Positions 18,200 to 28,636 are shown, numbered from the stretch's first letter. The stretch: 64,000 nucleotides of DNA from Campylobacter jejuni subsp. jejuni 414 (GCA_000163995.1 CM000855.1:1000677-1064676), one strand, 5' to 3'. The notes: generated from the sequence alone by a model not told the origin. Numbers and translations: made by a program.

Positions 18200-20272
18200 A
18201 TCTATTTAAAGATTTAAATGATAGTCAAAAAGAAGCGGCAAGTCATATCGATGGAGCCATGCTTATCTTAGCAGGTGCAGGTAGCGGAAAAACCAAAACT
18301 ATTACCACTCGCCTTGCTTATCTTATTGGTGAAGTGGGTATTCCATCACATAATACTCTTACTCTTACTTTTACAAATAAAGCGGCTAGCGTTATGCGTC
18401 GTAGAGCATTAAATTTTTTACAAGGTAATCACAACCCCTTGCTTTGCACCTTTCATAAATTTGGGCTTTTGTTTTTAAAACTTCATTTTGAAAGATTAGA
18501 GCGTAAAAATAGTTTTATTGTTATTGATACAGATGATACAAAAAAAATAATTAAAGATTTAATCCTTGATAAAAGCAAAGATAATGTCTATAATATAATC
18601 AAATACATATCTTATTGCAAAAATGAAGGTAAAAGAGCAAATGATGTCTTTGAAAATTTAAATTCATTAAAAGAACATAATTTTGAAAAATATCAAAATG
18701 AATACAAATTTGTCAACTATTACCGTGCTTATGAAGAATATTTATTAAAACAAAATTTTGTAGACTTTGACGATCTTTTATTATTAAGCAATCTCATTTT
18801 AGAAAGTGATATAAATTTTGCCAAAGAACAAAGTTTGCTTTATAATTACATTACAGTTGATGAATATCAAGATACAAATACCTTACAATATAAAATTCTA
18901 AAAAACCTATGTTGCATGCATGAAAACATTACAGTTGTTGGTGATGATGATCAAAGTATTTATAGCTGGCGTGGAGCAAAAATTGAAAATATTCTAAATT
19001 TTCAAAATGATTTTAAAAATGTTAAACTTGTAAAACTTGAACAAAATTACCGTTCAGTAGGAACTATTTTACAAGCAGCAAATAATCTCATATCTCACAA
19101 TGAACAACGACTTGGAAAAACTTTAATCTGTACCAAAGATGCTGGCGAAAATATTAAAATATTAAAAAATAAAAGCGAAAAAGATGAAGGTTTATGTGTA
19201 GCTCAAGAAGTAAAAAAATTGCTAAATTCTGGGGTAGAAGCTAAAGAAATTGCTATTTTATTTCGAGTCAATGCATTATCAAGGGCAATAGAAGAAGCAT
19301 TTATGAAAGAGAAAATTTCCTATAAACTGCTTAGTGGTATGCGTTTTTATGAGAGATTGGAGATAAAAGATTTAATCTCATATCTTAGACTTATTTTAAA
19401 TCCAAATGATGATTTATCGTTTAGACGCATTATTAATCGCCCTAAACGATCCATAGGAGAAAAAGCTCTAAAAAATTTAGAAGAATACGCAAAAAAACGT
19501 CAAATTTCACTTTTTGATGCCCTATGTGAAAGTGATGGCGGTATAGGAATTTTAACGACAAAAAAAGCACAAAATGAAGCAAATATTTTTATACAAAATA
19601 TTCACACTTTAAAAAGCTATGATAGTGCAAAAAAAGTTTTTGATAATATAGAAGAATTATTCAAAATTAAAGATTATTTCTCAGAGCAAGATGATGGGGA
19701 TGAAAGAATCGGAAATCTTGATGAGTTTTATGCCAATCTAAGAGAAAAGCTCAAAGAAGATCCTCAAGCTTCTTTGGAAGATTTGCTTAGCGAAATTTCT
19801 TTATTAAGCGACCAAGATAATTTAGATGAAGAATGCGTTTGCTTGATGAGCATTCATGCTAGTAAAGGCTTAGAATTTGATTATGTTTTTATAATAGGCT
19901 TTGATGAGGGCTTTTTTCCTTTAAATAATGGAGAAAATCTTGAAGAAGAGCGCCGTCTTGCTTATGTTGCTATCACTCGTACTAAAAAATTTCTTACAAT
20001 AAGCGTTGCAAATTCTCGTTTTCATCACGGATCAAGAGCGAACATCAATCCTAGTCGTTTCCTAGAAGAAAGCAAATTAATCAATAAAAAAATCAAAAAA
20101 TCAAAACATACAAAAAACTACTTTTTGTAAAGGAGACTTAGTTAAACATAAAATTTTTGGTATTGGCAGAGTTATTAAAGTTAGCAAAAGTGGGAAAGAA
20201 GAAAAACTTAATATTAATTTTGGTGGCATAATGCGTGTAATCATGGCAAGCTTTGTGGAAAAAGCAGTATGA
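18196..20272 (+). pseudogene. pcrA: UvrD/Rep/PcrA-type DNA helicase, C-terminal tail out of frame
   Basis: Superfamily 1 3'-5' helicase for repair and replication restart. Motifs in order: LAGAGSGKTKT (Walker A, about residue 30), VDEYQDTN (II), GDDDQSIYSWRGA (III), LEQNYRS (IV), MSIHASKGLEFDYVFIIGFDEGFFP (V) and YVAITRTKK (VI). The open frame ends after 644 residues at 20130. The next frame continues TTFCKGDLVKHKIFGIGRVIK to a TGA at 20270-20272 that overlaps the truB start. One surplus A in the A6 run of ACAAAAAACTAC (about 20108-20117) explains this; without it the protein is 691 residues, with the usual Tudor-like C-terminal domain. The motor core is intact either way. The symbol could equally be uvrD or rep. 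Confidence 0.87.
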
Positions 20273-21087
20273 ACAAGATCTTTACAGCCTTTAAACCAAG
20301 AGGTTTGAGTTCTAATGCCTTTTTAAACACTTTGAAGAAAAAATATAAAAATAAAAAAGCAGGATATTCTGGCACCCTTGATCCTTTTGCTAAAGGAGTT
20401 TTAATCGTTGCATTTGGACAATACACAAAACTTTTGCGTTTTTTAAAAAAAACTCCAAAAACTTATAAGGCTACTTTATGGCTTGGAGTTTATTCCTTAA
20501 GCCTTGATGATCAAAATATAAAAAAAATTCAAAACCTGAAAGAATTTAATCTTAAAACCTTAAAACAAATCATTGATCAAATGCAAGGAATTATCTCTTA
20601 TACACCACCGCAATTTAGCGCTAAAAGAATCAATGGAACTCGTGCTTATGAACTAGCTAAAAAAGGTATAGAAGCGAATTTAAAACCTTGCCAAATGAAA
20701 GTATTTGATTGCAAGATCTTAAGCTACAATCATCCCTTTTTAAACATAGAAATCACAGTCAGTGAGGGTGCTTATATAAGATCTTATTGTGAACTTTTTG
20801 CTAGAAAACTAGGTATTAGTGCAACTTTAAGCTCTTTAGAGCGCATCAAAGAAGGTGAGTTTGTTTATAATGATGAAAAAAGCTTAGATGTGTTAAAATA
20901 TATTGATTTAAAACCAAATTTTATTAAAGATTTAAACAAACTTGAAAATGGTACTAAAATTTTCATTGAAGAATTAAAATTTCATGATGAAGGAAATTAT
21001 TATATTGAAACAGAAAAATATTTTAGCATAATTAATATTAAAGAAAATACAGTAAAATATCTTCTAAATAAGGTTGAAAAATGTTAA
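20269..21087 (+). CDS. truB: tRNA pseudouridine-55 synthase
   Basis: TruB makes pseudouridine 55 in the T-loop of tRNAs. The 272-residue protein begins with the family pattern [15 protein letters not shown] and has the catalytic-aspartate motif [21 protein letters not shown] at about residues 37-57; [20 protein letters not shown] and GAYIRSYCE follow. The start at 20269 overlaps the helicase stop in the restored frame (ATGA), and the end overlaps csrA by seven bases. Confidence 0.95.
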   Translation: MNKIFTAFKPRGLSSNAFLNTLKKKYKNKKAGYSGTLDPFAKGVLIVAFGQYTKLLRFLKKTPKTYKATLWLGVYSLSLDDQNIKKIQNLKEFNLKTLKQIIDQMQGIISYTPPQFSAKRINGTRAYELAKKGIEANLKPCQMKVFDCKILSYNHPFLNIEITVSEGAYIRSYCELFARKLGISATLSSLERIKEGEFVYNDEKSLDVLKYIDLKPNFIKDLNKLENGTKIFIEELKFHDEGNYYIETEKYFSIINIKENTVKYLLNKVEKC

Positions 21088-21308
21088 TATTATCAAGAAA
21101 AGAAAATGAAAGTATAGTTATCGGAGAAGGTATAGAAATCAAAGTGGTTCAAACAGGGAAAGGATATGCCAAAATAGGCATAGAAGCTCCAAAATCCCTT
21201 ATGATACTTAGAAAAGAGCTTATTCAACAAGTAAAGGATGAAAATTTACATTCTGTTGTTCAAAACGATATTAAACTTGATGACTTAAGTAAAAAACTGA
21301 TCAGATGA
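21081..21308 (+). CDS. csrA: Carbon storage regulator CsrA (RNA-binding)
   Basis: A 75-residue CsrA with the standard [23 protein letters not shown] start, [20 protein letters not shown] and a longer acidic C-terminal tail. CsrA dimers bind GGA motifs in mRNA leaders and control flagellin and other genes in C. jejuni, where FliW is the known antagonist. It overlaps truB by seven and ispE by four bases, so its expression is tied to housekeeping genes. Confidence 0.96.
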   Translation: MLILSRKENESIVIGEGIEIKVVQTGKGYAKIGIEAPKSLMILRKELIQQVKDENLHSVVQNDIKLDDLSKKLIR

Positions 21309-22072
21309 AAGCCTACGCTAAAGCAAATATTTTTTTAAAACTTACCGGTTTTGACTCAAGGAAATACCATCTTTTAGAATCACGCTTTATACTTTTAAAA
21401 GATATTTTTGATGAACTTGAACTTGTTGATAAAGAATCAGACTCCAAAAAAGAATTTAAAATCATCAGTAATTTTAAATGCGAAAATAACATTATCCAAA
21501 AGGCTTATTTGCTTCTTTCTAAAAAATATGATAATGAATTGAAAGAATTATTTAGCACAAAAAGCCTAAAACTCACAAAAAATATTCCAGTATGTGCTGG
21601 ACTTGGTGGTGGAAGTAGTGATTGTGCAAGTTTTTTACTACTAATGAATGAAACTTTAAACTTAAAATTAAGCTTGCAAGAACTTATAAATTTAAGCATG
21701 CAACTAGGGAGTGATATTGCTTTTTTTCTAAGCGGTTTTAGTTCTGCTAATGTAAGTGGGTGTGGAGAAATTATAGAAGAATTTGAAGACGATATACCTG
21801 TTCTAAAATGGATTTTTCCACAAATATCTTGCCAAACTAACGCTGTTTATGATGAATTTGATAGGGAAATATTTGACTTTCAAAAAAACAATAATCAAGC
21901 ACAAATTTATAAAAAACTCAGCACAAAAGAATTATTACAAAACTTTAAAAATAAAGAATTAAATGATTTATTTACCCCTTGTGTAACTTTATATCCTAAA
22001 ATGAAACCTTATTTACAAGAAAATTTTTTTCTAAGTGGTAGCGGAAGCACTGTTTTTAAGGTTGATCGATGA
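21305..22072 (+). CDS. ispE: 4-diphosphocytidyl-2-C-methyl-D-erythritol kinase
   Basis: IspE is the GHMP kinase that phosphorylates CDP-methylerythritol in the non-mevalonate isoprenoid pathway. The 255-residue protein opens with [16 protein letters not shown] and has the GHMP motif [18 protein letters not shown] (about residues 95-112) and a C-terminal [11 protein letters not shown]. It overlaps csrA and smpB by four bases each. Confidence 0.95.
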   Translation: MKAYAKANIFLKLTGFDSRKYHLLESRFILLKDIFDELELVDKESDSKKEFKIISNFKCENNIIQKAYLLLSKKYDNELKELFSTKSLKLTKNIPVCAGLGGGSSDCASFLLLMNETLNLKLSLQELINLSMQLGSDIAFFLSGFSSANVSGCGEIIEEFEDDIPVLKWIFPQISCQTNAVYDEFDREIFDFQKNNNQAQIYKKLSTKELLQNFKNKELNDLFTPCVTLYPKMKPYLQENFFLSGSGSTVFKVDR

Positions 22073-22521
22073 AGATCATTGCAAGAAATAAAAAAGCTTT
22101 ATTTGACTACAGTATCATAGAACGGTTTGAAGCTGGACTCGTTTTAAAAGGAAGTGAAGTTGTAGCCTTAAGAGCAGGAAGGGCAAATCTTAAAGACTCT
22201 TTTGTTCGCATTATAAAAAATGAGATTTTTTTACTTAATGCTCATATTTCTTTACTTCACACTACACATTCTTTTTACAAACATGAGGAAAGAGGTGCTA
22301 GAAAGCTTTTAATGCATAGAAAGCAAATCGACAAATTATTAGGTAAAGTAAGCGTTGAAGGATATACTATCGTTGCATTAGATCTTTATTTTAATACAAA
22401 AAATAAAGTAAAAGCTACTCTTGCTTTAGCTAAGGGAAAAAATTTGCACGATAAGCGTGAAACTTTAAAGAAAAAGCAAGCCGATTTAGAAGCTAGGGCT
22501 GCTATGAAGAATTATAAATAA
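22069..22521 (+). CDS. smpB: SsrA-binding protein SmpB
   Basis: SmpB binds tmRNA and rescues stalled ribosomes. The 150-residue protein has the family motifs [40 protein letters not shown] and the basic tail [16 protein letters not shown]. The start overlaps the ispE stop (ATGA). tmRNA itself is not in this window. Confidence 0.96.
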   Translation: MKIIARNKKALFDYSIIERFEAGLVLKGSEVVALRAGRANLKDSFVRIIKNEIFLLNAHISLLHTTHSFYKHEERGARKLLMHRKQIDKLLGKVSVEGYTIVALDLYFNTKNKVKATLALAKGKNLHDKRETLKKKQADLEARAAMKNYK

Positions 22522-22531
22522 AGGAAATCAA

Positions 22532-23131
22532 ATGAAAAAAATTTTAACCCTATTTTTAATAAGTTTAGCATTTTTTCTTAATGCTTGCTCCAAAGAAGAA
22601 ATTCAAAATGATTTTATGTTTGAAGAGTATCACAAAGGAGATAAAATAGTCTTAAATAGTGTAAATGGTGGCAGTAAAACCTTAATAAGAACAGATAAAG
22701 GTTTCGTAGTAGAAGGAGAAGAAGGAAAGGTTTTAATGTTTGATTTTTTTGGTACTTTTTGCACCCCATGCAAAGAAGAAGCTTTAGATCTTAGTAAACT
22801 TTGGAAAAATAATTCTAGTAAATTTATCATTATAGGGCTTACACATTTTGAAGATGTTAGTGATGAAACAGTTAAAAAATTCGCAGATGATTATGGTGCT
22901 TACTATTTTCTAAGTAATGATAACTCCAATGATCGTATCATTGCCCAAATTTTAAAAGATATAGACTATCAAAACATGGAACAACTTCCTTTTAAAGTTG
23001 TTTTAAAAAATGGAATTTATCAAAAAGTAAGTGATTATTGGAATGATAATGCTCCAACAAATTTTTATCTTGGTAAAATTCCAACAGAACTCATGCAAGA
23101 AGATTTAAATAATATCTATAAAGGGAAATAA
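22532..23131 (+). CDS. Thioredoxin-like lipoprotein, TlpA/ResA type
   Basis: A 199-residue exported protein: signal peptide with lipobox (FFLNAC, Cys-19) and a thioredoxin fold whose active site is CTPC in FFGTFCTPCKEEALDL. It should act as a periplasmic, membrane-anchored thiol-disulfide oxidoreductase; substrate unknown. It begins ten bases after smpB and ends one base into the clpS start. It corresponds to Cj1106 by order. Reductase rather than oxidase activity is the usual case for this family. Confidence 0.85.
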   Translation: MKKILTLFLISLAFFLNACSKEEIQNDFMFEEYHKGDKIVLNSVNGGSKTLIRTDKGFVVEGEEGKVLMFDFFGTFCTPCKEEALDLSKLWKNNSSKFIIIGLTHFEDVSDETVKKFADDYGAYYFLSNDNSNDRIIAQILKDIDYQNMEQLPFKVVLKNGIYQKVSDYWNDNAPTNFYLGKIPTELMQEDLNNIYKGK

Positions 23132-23421
23132 TGCCGAAAATTCAAACTCTAGAACAAATAAAACTTAGCGAACCAAAAATGTATAAAGTTATACTCTTAA
23201 ATGATGATGTAACAACTATGGATTTTGTTATAGAAATTTTGATAAATATTTTTCATCAAAACCTTGAAAAAGCTAATCAAACAATGCTAGAAATTCATCA
23301 CAATGGCTCTGGAATTTGTGGCATTTACACCCAAGAAATAGCTCTTTCAAAACAAAAAAAAGTTATAGACGCAGCCAAACTTGCTAATTTTCCGCTACAA
23401 GTAAAGGTGGAAGAAGAATGA
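23131..23421 (+). CDS. clpS: ClpS adaptor (N-degron recognition)
   Basis: A 96-residue ClpS. The conserved core YKVILLNDDVTTMDFVIEIL carries the N-end pocket residues (NDD), followed by MLEIHHNGSGICGIYTQEIA, which contacts ClpA. It delivers proteins with N-terminal Leu, Phe, Trp or Tyr to ClpAP. It overlaps clpA by four bases. Confidence 0.95.
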   Translation: MPKIQTLEQIKLSEPKMYKVILLNDDVTTMDFVIEILINIFHQNLEKANQTMLEIHHNGSGICGIYTQEIALSKQKKVIDAAKLANFPLQVKVEEE

Positions 23422-25547
23422 AATATCAAGAAAATTTACAAAAATATCTTGACAATGCCAAAAATCTGAGCCTAATAAATCACCACGAATTTGTTACTTG
23501 TGAGCATGTACTATTTGCATTGCTAAAACTAAGTACTGATTTTAAAGATATATTTGAAGAATTTTCAGATGGAGATTTTGAACTTTTAGAAACTGAATTA
23601 AAAAACCATATTTCTCAAAATAATCAAGTCATTAAACAAGAAATCGAACCTACAATATCTGTTGTTTTGAATGAAATCTTACTTTCATCCAGAAGTAAAA
23701 ATAATGAAATCAAAATTATAGATTTTTTAGAAAAACTCATACAAGATCCAAGAAGCTATTCTAGCTATCTTTTAAAAAAACACAATATCAATCTTAATAA
23801 AATTCAAGAACTTCAAAATCATGAAAATATTCAAAATTTAAGTAATCACACAAGCGATTTAACACTTTTGGCTCAAAATGGCAAAATTGATCCTTTAATA
23901 GGAAGAAAATTTGAACTTGAAAGAATGATGCAAATTCTTTCTCGTCGTAAAAAAAACAATCCTATTTTAGTAGGAGAAGCAGGAGTTGGCAAAACTGCCA
24001 TTGTAGAGGGATTGGCACTTGCTATTATAGAAAAAAAGGTACCTAAAAATCTACAAAATGCAAAAATTTTTAGTCTTGATATGGCTAGTATACTTGCAGG
24101 AACAAAATACCGTGGAGATTTTGAAAAAAGAATCAAAGAAATTTTAAACGAACTTGAGAAAATACCTAATGCTATTTTATTCATTGATGAAATTCATACT
24201 ATAGTAGGAGCTGGAAGTACAGGAGAATCTCACGCTGATTTCTCCAATCTCTTAAAACCGGCTTTAAGCAATGGAACTTTAAAATGCATAGGTGCAACAA
24301 CTTTTATGGAATATAAAAATACTTTCGATAAAAACAAACCTCTAAGCCGTCGTTTCGCTAAAATAAACGTAGATGAGCCAAGTCAAGAAGAGAGTTTGCA
24401 AATCCTTAAAGGATTAAAAAACAAATATGAAGATTTTCACCATGTAAAATTAAACGATGAAATTCTTAAATATGCTGTAATTTGGGGTAAAAAATTTTTT
24501 AATGACAAATTTTTACCTGATTGCGCTATAGATCTAATTGACGAACTTGGTGCTTCTTTTGCTTTAAATCCAAAAGCTAAAAAAAATGCAAATTTAAAAG
24601 ATTTGGAAAATGTTCTAGCAAAAATGACTCACCATCACAAAATGTTTGAGTTTGATCAAAATAAAGCTTTAATGAATTTAAAAGCAAATTTAAAAACAAA
24701 AATTTTTGGACAAGATGAAGTTATAGATAGTCTTGTTTCAACACTTAAACAAAGTTTTGCAGGATTTAAAAATTCTAATACACCGCGGGGGGTATTTTTA
24801 TTTACTGGATCAAGTGGAGTTGGTAAAACAGAACTTTGCAAAGCTTTAGCTGAATTTTTAGGTTTAAATTTGGAACGCTTTGATATGAGTGAATATGCAG
24901 AAAAACATGCTATAAGTAAATTAATAGGATCTCCGGCTGGATATGTAGGATTTGAAGAAGGTGGACTTTTAAGTAATGCTATACGCAAAAATCCTTTTAG
25001 TCTTGTTCTTTTTGATGAAATAGAAAAAGCCCATCCTGATTTAAGCAATACCTTTTTACAAATTTTTGACAACGCTGAACTCACTGACAATAGTGGTCTT
25101 AAAGTGGATTTTAAAAACACAATCATTATCATGACATCTAATCTAGGGCTTAAAGAAAGCAATGAACTTGGTTTTTTAAGTAAAAATGAAGAAAAAAGCA
25201 ATCGCGCCATCAAAGACTTTTTTGCTCCAGAATTTATCAATCGCATTGATAAAATTTTACATTTTAATGATTTAAACGATACCGTGCTTATTAAAATTAT
25301 CCAAAAAGAACTTGATGAAATTTCTAAAAATTTAAATAATATAAAATTATCAGTGGATAAAAAAGCTAAAATCTATTTAGCTAAAAAAACCTATAACAAA
25401 GAATTTGGAGTAAGACTTTTAAAACGTATAATTTCTGAGGAAATAGGAGAAAAAATCAGTGATGAAATTTTATTTGGCAAGCTCAAAAAAGGTGGTATAG
25501 CTAAAATCAAACTTGGTAAAAATGGAAAGCTCGAATTTATATTCTAA
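23418..25547 (+). CDS. clpA: ClpA unfoldase subunit of ClpAP protease
   Basis: A 709-residue AAA+ protein with an N-terminal repeat domain and two ATPase modules: Walker A GEAGVGKTAIVEG (about residue 190) with Walker B FIDEIHT, and GSSGVGKTELCKAL (about 470) with LFDEIEKAHPD. It unfolds substrates brought by ClpS for ClpP. The lack of a long middle coiled coil separates it from ClpB. It contains a G6 run at about 24787 with the frame intact. It overlaps the aat start. Confidence 0.95.
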   Translation: MKYQENLQKYLDNAKNLSLINHHEFVTCEHVLFALLKLSTDFKDIFEEFSDGDFELLETELKNHISQNNQVIKQEIEPTISVVLNEILLSSRSKNNEIKIIDFLEKLIQDPRSYSSYLLKKHNINLNKIQELQNHENIQNLSNHTSDLTLLAQNGKIDPLIGRKFELERMMQILSRRKKNNPILVGEAGVGKTAIVEGLALAIIEKKVPKNLQNAKIFSLDMASILAGTKYRGDFEKRIKEILNELEKIPNAILFIDEIHTIVGAGSTGESHADFSNLLKPALSNGTLKCIGATTFMEYKNTFDKNKPLSRRFAKINVDEPSQEESLQILKGLKNKYEDFHHVKLNDEILKYAVIWGKKFFNDKFLPDCAIDLIDELGASFALNPKAKKNANLKDLENVLAKMTHHHKMFEFDQNKALMNLKANLKTKIFGQDEVIDSLVSTLKQSFAGFKNSNTPRGVFLFTGSSGVGKTELCKALAEFLGLNLERFDMSEYAEKHAISKLIGSPAGYVGFEEGGLLSNAIRKNPFSLVLFDEIEKAHPDLSNTFLQIFDNAELTDNSGLKVDFKNTIIIMTSNLGLKESNELGFLSKNEEKSNRAIKDFFAPEFINRIDKILHFNDLNDTVLIKIIQKELDEISKNLNNIKLSVDKKAKIYLAKKTYNKEFGVRLLKRIISEEIGEKISDEILFGKLKKGGIAKIKLGKNGKLEFIF

Positions 25548-26169
25548 ATTACTTAACGCACCTAAAAATGCTCCTGTATTTTTAAGTCAAAATTTAGAAG
25601 CTAATTTTATTATAAAAGCTTATGCTTTTGGTCTCTTTCCGTGGACAAGTAAACCTGTCACTTGGTGGTGTCCAGATCCTAGATGCGTGTTATATCCAAA
25701 TGAAATTCATATCCAAAAAAATATGAAAAAATTTATCAATCTCTATCAAATTAAGCTTGATTATGATTTTTTAAAACTAATTACACTATGTCGCAATACA
25801 CGTTCTCAAAGTTGGATAGATGATGAATTTATTGCTACTTATCATGAATTATTCACTCAAGGCTATGCACATAGTCTTGAACTTTATGAAAATAACGAGC
25901 TTATAGGTGGAATTTATGGTTTAATTTTAGGAAAAGTTTTCTTTGGTGAAAGTATGGTAAGTATTAAAAAAAATGCATCTAAAATTGCCATGATTAAACT
26001 TTGCAATTTATTAAAACCTTATGATTTTATCATAGATTGTCAAGTCTATAATCAACATTTAGAATTTATGGGCGCTCATAATATTTCTAGGAAAGAATTC
26101 TTAAATATTTTAAAAGAAAAGTGCAATCAAGAAAGTGGTTTTAAAAATTTTAAAGATTTAATTATTTAA
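25522..26169 (+). CDS. aat: Leucyl/phenylalanyl-tRNA-protein transferase
   Basis: Aat moves Leu or Phe from tRNA to proteins with N-terminal Lys or Arg, creating N-degrons. The 215-residue protein has the signature AYAFGLFPWTSKPVTWWCPDPRCVLYP and GGIYGLILGKVFFGESMVS. I start at the ATG at 25522 (MESSNLYSKLL), inside the clpA 3' end; the TTG three codons earlier is less likely. Together with clpS and clpA it forms a complete N-degron unit. Confidence 0.93.
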   Translation: MESSNLYSKLLNAPKNAPVFLSQNLEANFIIKAYAFGLFPWTSKPVTWWCPDPRCVLYPNEIHIQKNMKKFINLYQIKLDYDFLKLITLCRNTRSQSWIDDEFIATYHELFTQGYAHSLELYENNELIGGIYGLILGKVFFGESMVSIKKNASKIAMIKLCNLLKPYDFIIDCQVYNQHLEFMGAHNISRKEFLNILKEKCNQESGFKNFKDLII

Positions 26170-26196
26170 AAAAATAAGCGTGATTTTCACGCTTAT
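26168..26196 (-). terminator. Rho-independent terminator of the Tlp gene
   Basis: On minus: nine-base-pair stem (ATAAGCGTG / CACGCTTAT, plus positions 26174-26182 and 26188-26196) with a five-base loop, followed directly by T7. The receptor gene's stop codon (26193-26195) is inside the stem. It also separates the convergent aat gene. Confidence 0.85.
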
Positions 26197-27482
26197 GACA
26201 TTGCCTTAGTAACTTCAGCAGAACTTTCACGAATTTTTTCCATACATTCTCTTGCTTCTTTTGCAAGCTCAACACTCTGATTAACATTTTCTAAACCGCT
26301 TTTAATACTTTCAACAACTTGTGATGTAACATTGCGAATAGAATTAATCGTGGTGGTAATTTCATTGACAGAATGTCCTGTTCTTTCGGCCAAATTTCTT
26401 ACTTCATCAGCAACAACAGCAAAACCTCTACCATATTCACCTGCACGTGCTGCTTCAATAGCAGCATTTAAAGCAAGCAAATTGGTTTGATCCGCAATAT
26501 CACTAATAGTCTGAATAATGGATTTAATTTCATCTGATTGCTGGTTTAAGGAAGAAACAAGATTTGAACTTTGAGACATCATATCGGCAATATTTTGAAC
26601 ATTTGAAACGGTATTTTCAATTACACGATCGCCATCTTGAGTAAGATTATCATTTTTTTCTGCAAGTTCACTTATAAGGTGGAGTTTTTCTTGGTCTTTT
26701 TTAACTTGCTCGCTTATATCTGTAGCAAATTTGATAACCTTATAAATCTTTCCATCATCATTTTTAACTGGATTATAACTTGCCTCAAGATATACTTTTT
26801 TATTATTTTTTCCATATCTTATATATTTACCTGATTGAAATTTACCTTCCCTTAAATCTTCCCAAAATTGAACATAATCCTTAGATTGCCTATAATTAGA
26901 ATCACAAAACATGCTATGATGTTTTCCTTTGATCTCATCAATATTAAAATCCATTGTTCTTAAAAAATTTTCATTAGCGGTAATAATAGTCCCATCAGGT
27001 TTAAATTCAATAATAGCCATAGAACGATTAGCAGCAGCAATGGTATTTCTAAGATCAAGCATTTCGTAGTGTCTTTGAGTTATATCATTAGCAAATTTGA
27101 TAATTTTATAAACATGACCATTATTATCACTAATTGGAAGATAGTTTGCTTCTAAATAAACATCTATTCCTCCCTTAGCTATGCGTCTAAAAAGACCACT
27201 TCTAGCCTTTCCATCTCTTAAATCTTTCCAAAAATCACTATACTCTGAAGAATTAACAACTTTAGGTAAACAAAACATACTATGATGTTTTCCTTTAATC
27301 TCTGAAAGAGAATATTTCATAGTTGTTAAAAAATTTTGATTTGCCTCTAGAATAATACCATCGGTAGTAAACTCAATTACCGCCATAGTATTTCCAATAG
27401 ATCTTAGAATATCCCCTAAACCATTACATTTTCTTTCAAGTTGTTCAATTACTTCAGCATTGTTTTTCTTAGTACCAAACAT
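26193..27482 (-). CDS. Cytoplasmic chemoreceptor with two PAS domains (Tlp8/CetZ type)
   Basis: A 429-residue methyl-accepting protein with no membrane segment. Two PAS domains (about residues 30-140 and 150-260) are internal repeats, each with ANxNFLxTM and GKHHSMFC. The C-terminal part is an MCP signalling hairpin with the tip sequence [38 protein letters not shown]. In C. jejuni the corresponding Cj1110c (Tlp8, CetZ) acts in energy taxis together with CetA/CetB; the PAS ligand, possibly FAD, is not shown by sequence. A promoter lies at 27519-27524 and a terminator overlaps the stop. Confidence 0.9.
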   Translation of the reverse strand: MFGTKKNNAEVIEQLERKCNGLGDILRSIGNTMAVIEFTTDGIILEANQNFLTTMKYSLSEIKGKHHSMFCLPKVVNSSEYSDFWKDLRDGKARSGLFRRIAKGGIDVYLEANYLPISDNNGHVYKIIKFANDITQRHYEMLDLRNTIAAANRSMAIIEFKPDGTIITANENFLRTMDFNIDEIKGKHHSMFCDSNYRQSKDYVQFWEDLREGKFQSGKYIRYGKNNKKVYLEASYNPVKNDDGKIYKVIKFATDISEQVKKDQEKLHLISELAEKNDNLTQDGDRVIENTVSNVQNIADMMSQSSNLVSSLNQQSDEIKSIIQTISDIADQTNLLALNAAIEAARAGEYGRGFAVVADEVRNLAERTGHSVNEITTTINSIRNVTSQVVESIKSGLENVNQSVELAKEARECMEKIRESSAEVTKAMS

Positions 27483-27518
27483 AAAAATCTCACCTTTTCA
27501 ATAATAAGTTGTTGTAAG

Positions 27519-27524
27519 ATTATA
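27519..27524 (-). promoter_or_regulatory. Sigma-70 type -10 box of the Tlp8/CetZ-like receptor gene
   Basis: TATAAT on minus, about 37 bases before the ATG, preceded by a T-rich stretch with TTTTAAGTAG further upstream. The transcript would begin near 27512. Confidence 0.6.
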
Positions 27525-27563
27525 TCATATTTATATAGCATTGTCTACTTAAAACATATTAAT

Positions 27564-28208
27564 TTATAAGTTAAATATATCCTTTAAACCTACAATAATC
27601 ATCTTAAACCCCATAGCAGCGATAAATACTTGTGCTATACGAGAAAAAACATGCAAAATCAGCTTTCCAACTATTTTTTCTATAGTGGCTGCAAAATGAA
27701 AAAGTATAAACATAAAAATAAAAGCTATCATCACTCCACCAAGAGCAACATCAAGTCCTCCATCTTCTGCTATAACTATAACACTCGCTAAAGTTCCAGG
27801 TCCAACAAGCATAGGAAATGCCATAGGTATTAAACTTTGTCTTAAAATTTCCTTATCATTCATATTTTGATAGGAGTTAAAATCCTTAGTTGCAATTTTT
27901 GTTGAAAAAAGTAAATTTTTAATAGCCATTATAATAAGAACCAAACCACCAGAAACCCTTAAATCATCTAACGAAACTCTAAAAATATAGTTCATAAATA
28001 AAGGCCCTGATAATAAAAATACTAAAACTATAGCAAGAGCTGTATAAAGAATAGTTCTAAAAAGTTTTTTTCGGAGCATTAAAGGCAATCCATCGCTCAT
28101 AGATAAAAATTGAGTTAAATTACCAAAAGGATTTAATATAGCAAGTAAAGTAATTGCAGCAAAAAACATCAAATAAAGCTCAGAACCCATACTAGAGAAC
28201 ACAATCAA
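27564..28208 (-). CDS. MarC/UPF0056 family inner membrane protein
   Basis: A 214-residue integral membrane protein with six predicted segments and family motifs [14 protein letters not shown] near the N-terminus and [16 protein letters not shown] in the middle. MarC-family proteins are conserved but of unknown function; the old link to multiple antibiotic resistance is not supported. The start overlaps the msrB stop by four bases. Confidence 0.88.
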   Translation of the reverse strand: MIVFSSMGSELYLMFFAAITLLAILNPFGNLTQFLSMSDGLPLMLRKKLFRTILYTALAIVLVFLLSGPLFMNYIFRVSLDDLRVSGGLVLIIMAIKNLLFSTKIATKDFNSYQNMNDKEILRQSLIPMAFPMLVGPGTLASVIVIAEDGGLDVALGGVMIAFIFMFILFHFAATIEKIVGKLILHVFSRIAQVFIAAMGFKMIIVGLKDIFNL

Positions 28209-28564
28209 TCCTTACTTTTTACAAATTCCAAAGAAATAGAATTTACACAATGTCTTACATTTTTAGCAGAAAATCCTTCTCCTTCAAAAACATGACCCAA
28301 ATGTCCATTGCAATTTGCACATACAATCTCAGTTCTAATCCCATCTTTATCAGGAATTCTTTTAATAGCTCCTTTTATTTCATCATCAAAACTAGGCCAT
28401 CCACAACCTGATTTGAATTTATCTTCAGATTTATAAAGTGAAGCTCCACATTGCTTACATTGATAGATTCCTTTTTCATAAAAATCATTATATTTCCCAC
28501 TAAAAGGAACTTCTGTTCCTTTGTTTAAAATCACTTTTTTTTCTTCTTCATTTAATTCTTTCAT
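28205..28564 (-). CDS. msrB: Peptide-methionine (R)-S-oxide reductase
   Basis: MsrB repairs the R form of methionine sulfoxide. The 119-residue protein has two zinc CxxC pairs (CKQCG and [12 protein letters not shown]), [11 protein letters not shown] and the catalytic cysteine in [11 protein letters not shown]. There is no signal peptide, so it is cytoplasmic. TATAAT on minus at 28593-28598 is a likely -10 box. Confidence 0.96.
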   Translation of the reverse strand: MKELNEEEKKVILNKGTEVPFSGKYNDFYEKGIYQCKQCGASLYKSEDKFKSGCGWPSFDDEIKGAIKRIPDKDGIRTEIVCANCNGHLGHVFEGEGFSAKNVRHCVNSISLEFVKSKD

Positions 28565-28592
28565 AACTTATTCCTTGTAAAATAATTTTTAT

Positions 28593-28598
28593 ATTATA
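28593..28598 (-). promoter_or_regulatory. Probable msrB -10 box
   Basis: TATAAT on minus, about 29 bases before the msrB start, in the AT-rich divergent gap shared with the DUF455 gene. Confidence 0.45.
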
Positions 28599-28630
28599 TA
28601 ATTAAAATTTCAATCTCAAATGATAAATTT

Positions 28631-28636
28631 TATAAT
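28631..28636 (+). promoter_or_regulatory. Probable -10 box for the DUF455 gene
   Basis: TATAAT on plus, 17 bases before the ATG at 28654, implying a very short leader. Confidence 0.4.

Noticed and set aside
24781..24792. G6 run in clpA as a phase-variable tract
   Set aside because: Six G is below the usual length for slipping tracts, it encodes the conserved PRGVFLF, and clpA is not a surface gene.
24656..25246. 196-residue open frame on minus inside clpA
   Set aside because: Antisense to the second ATPase module; Ser/Leu-rich shadow composition with no family features.
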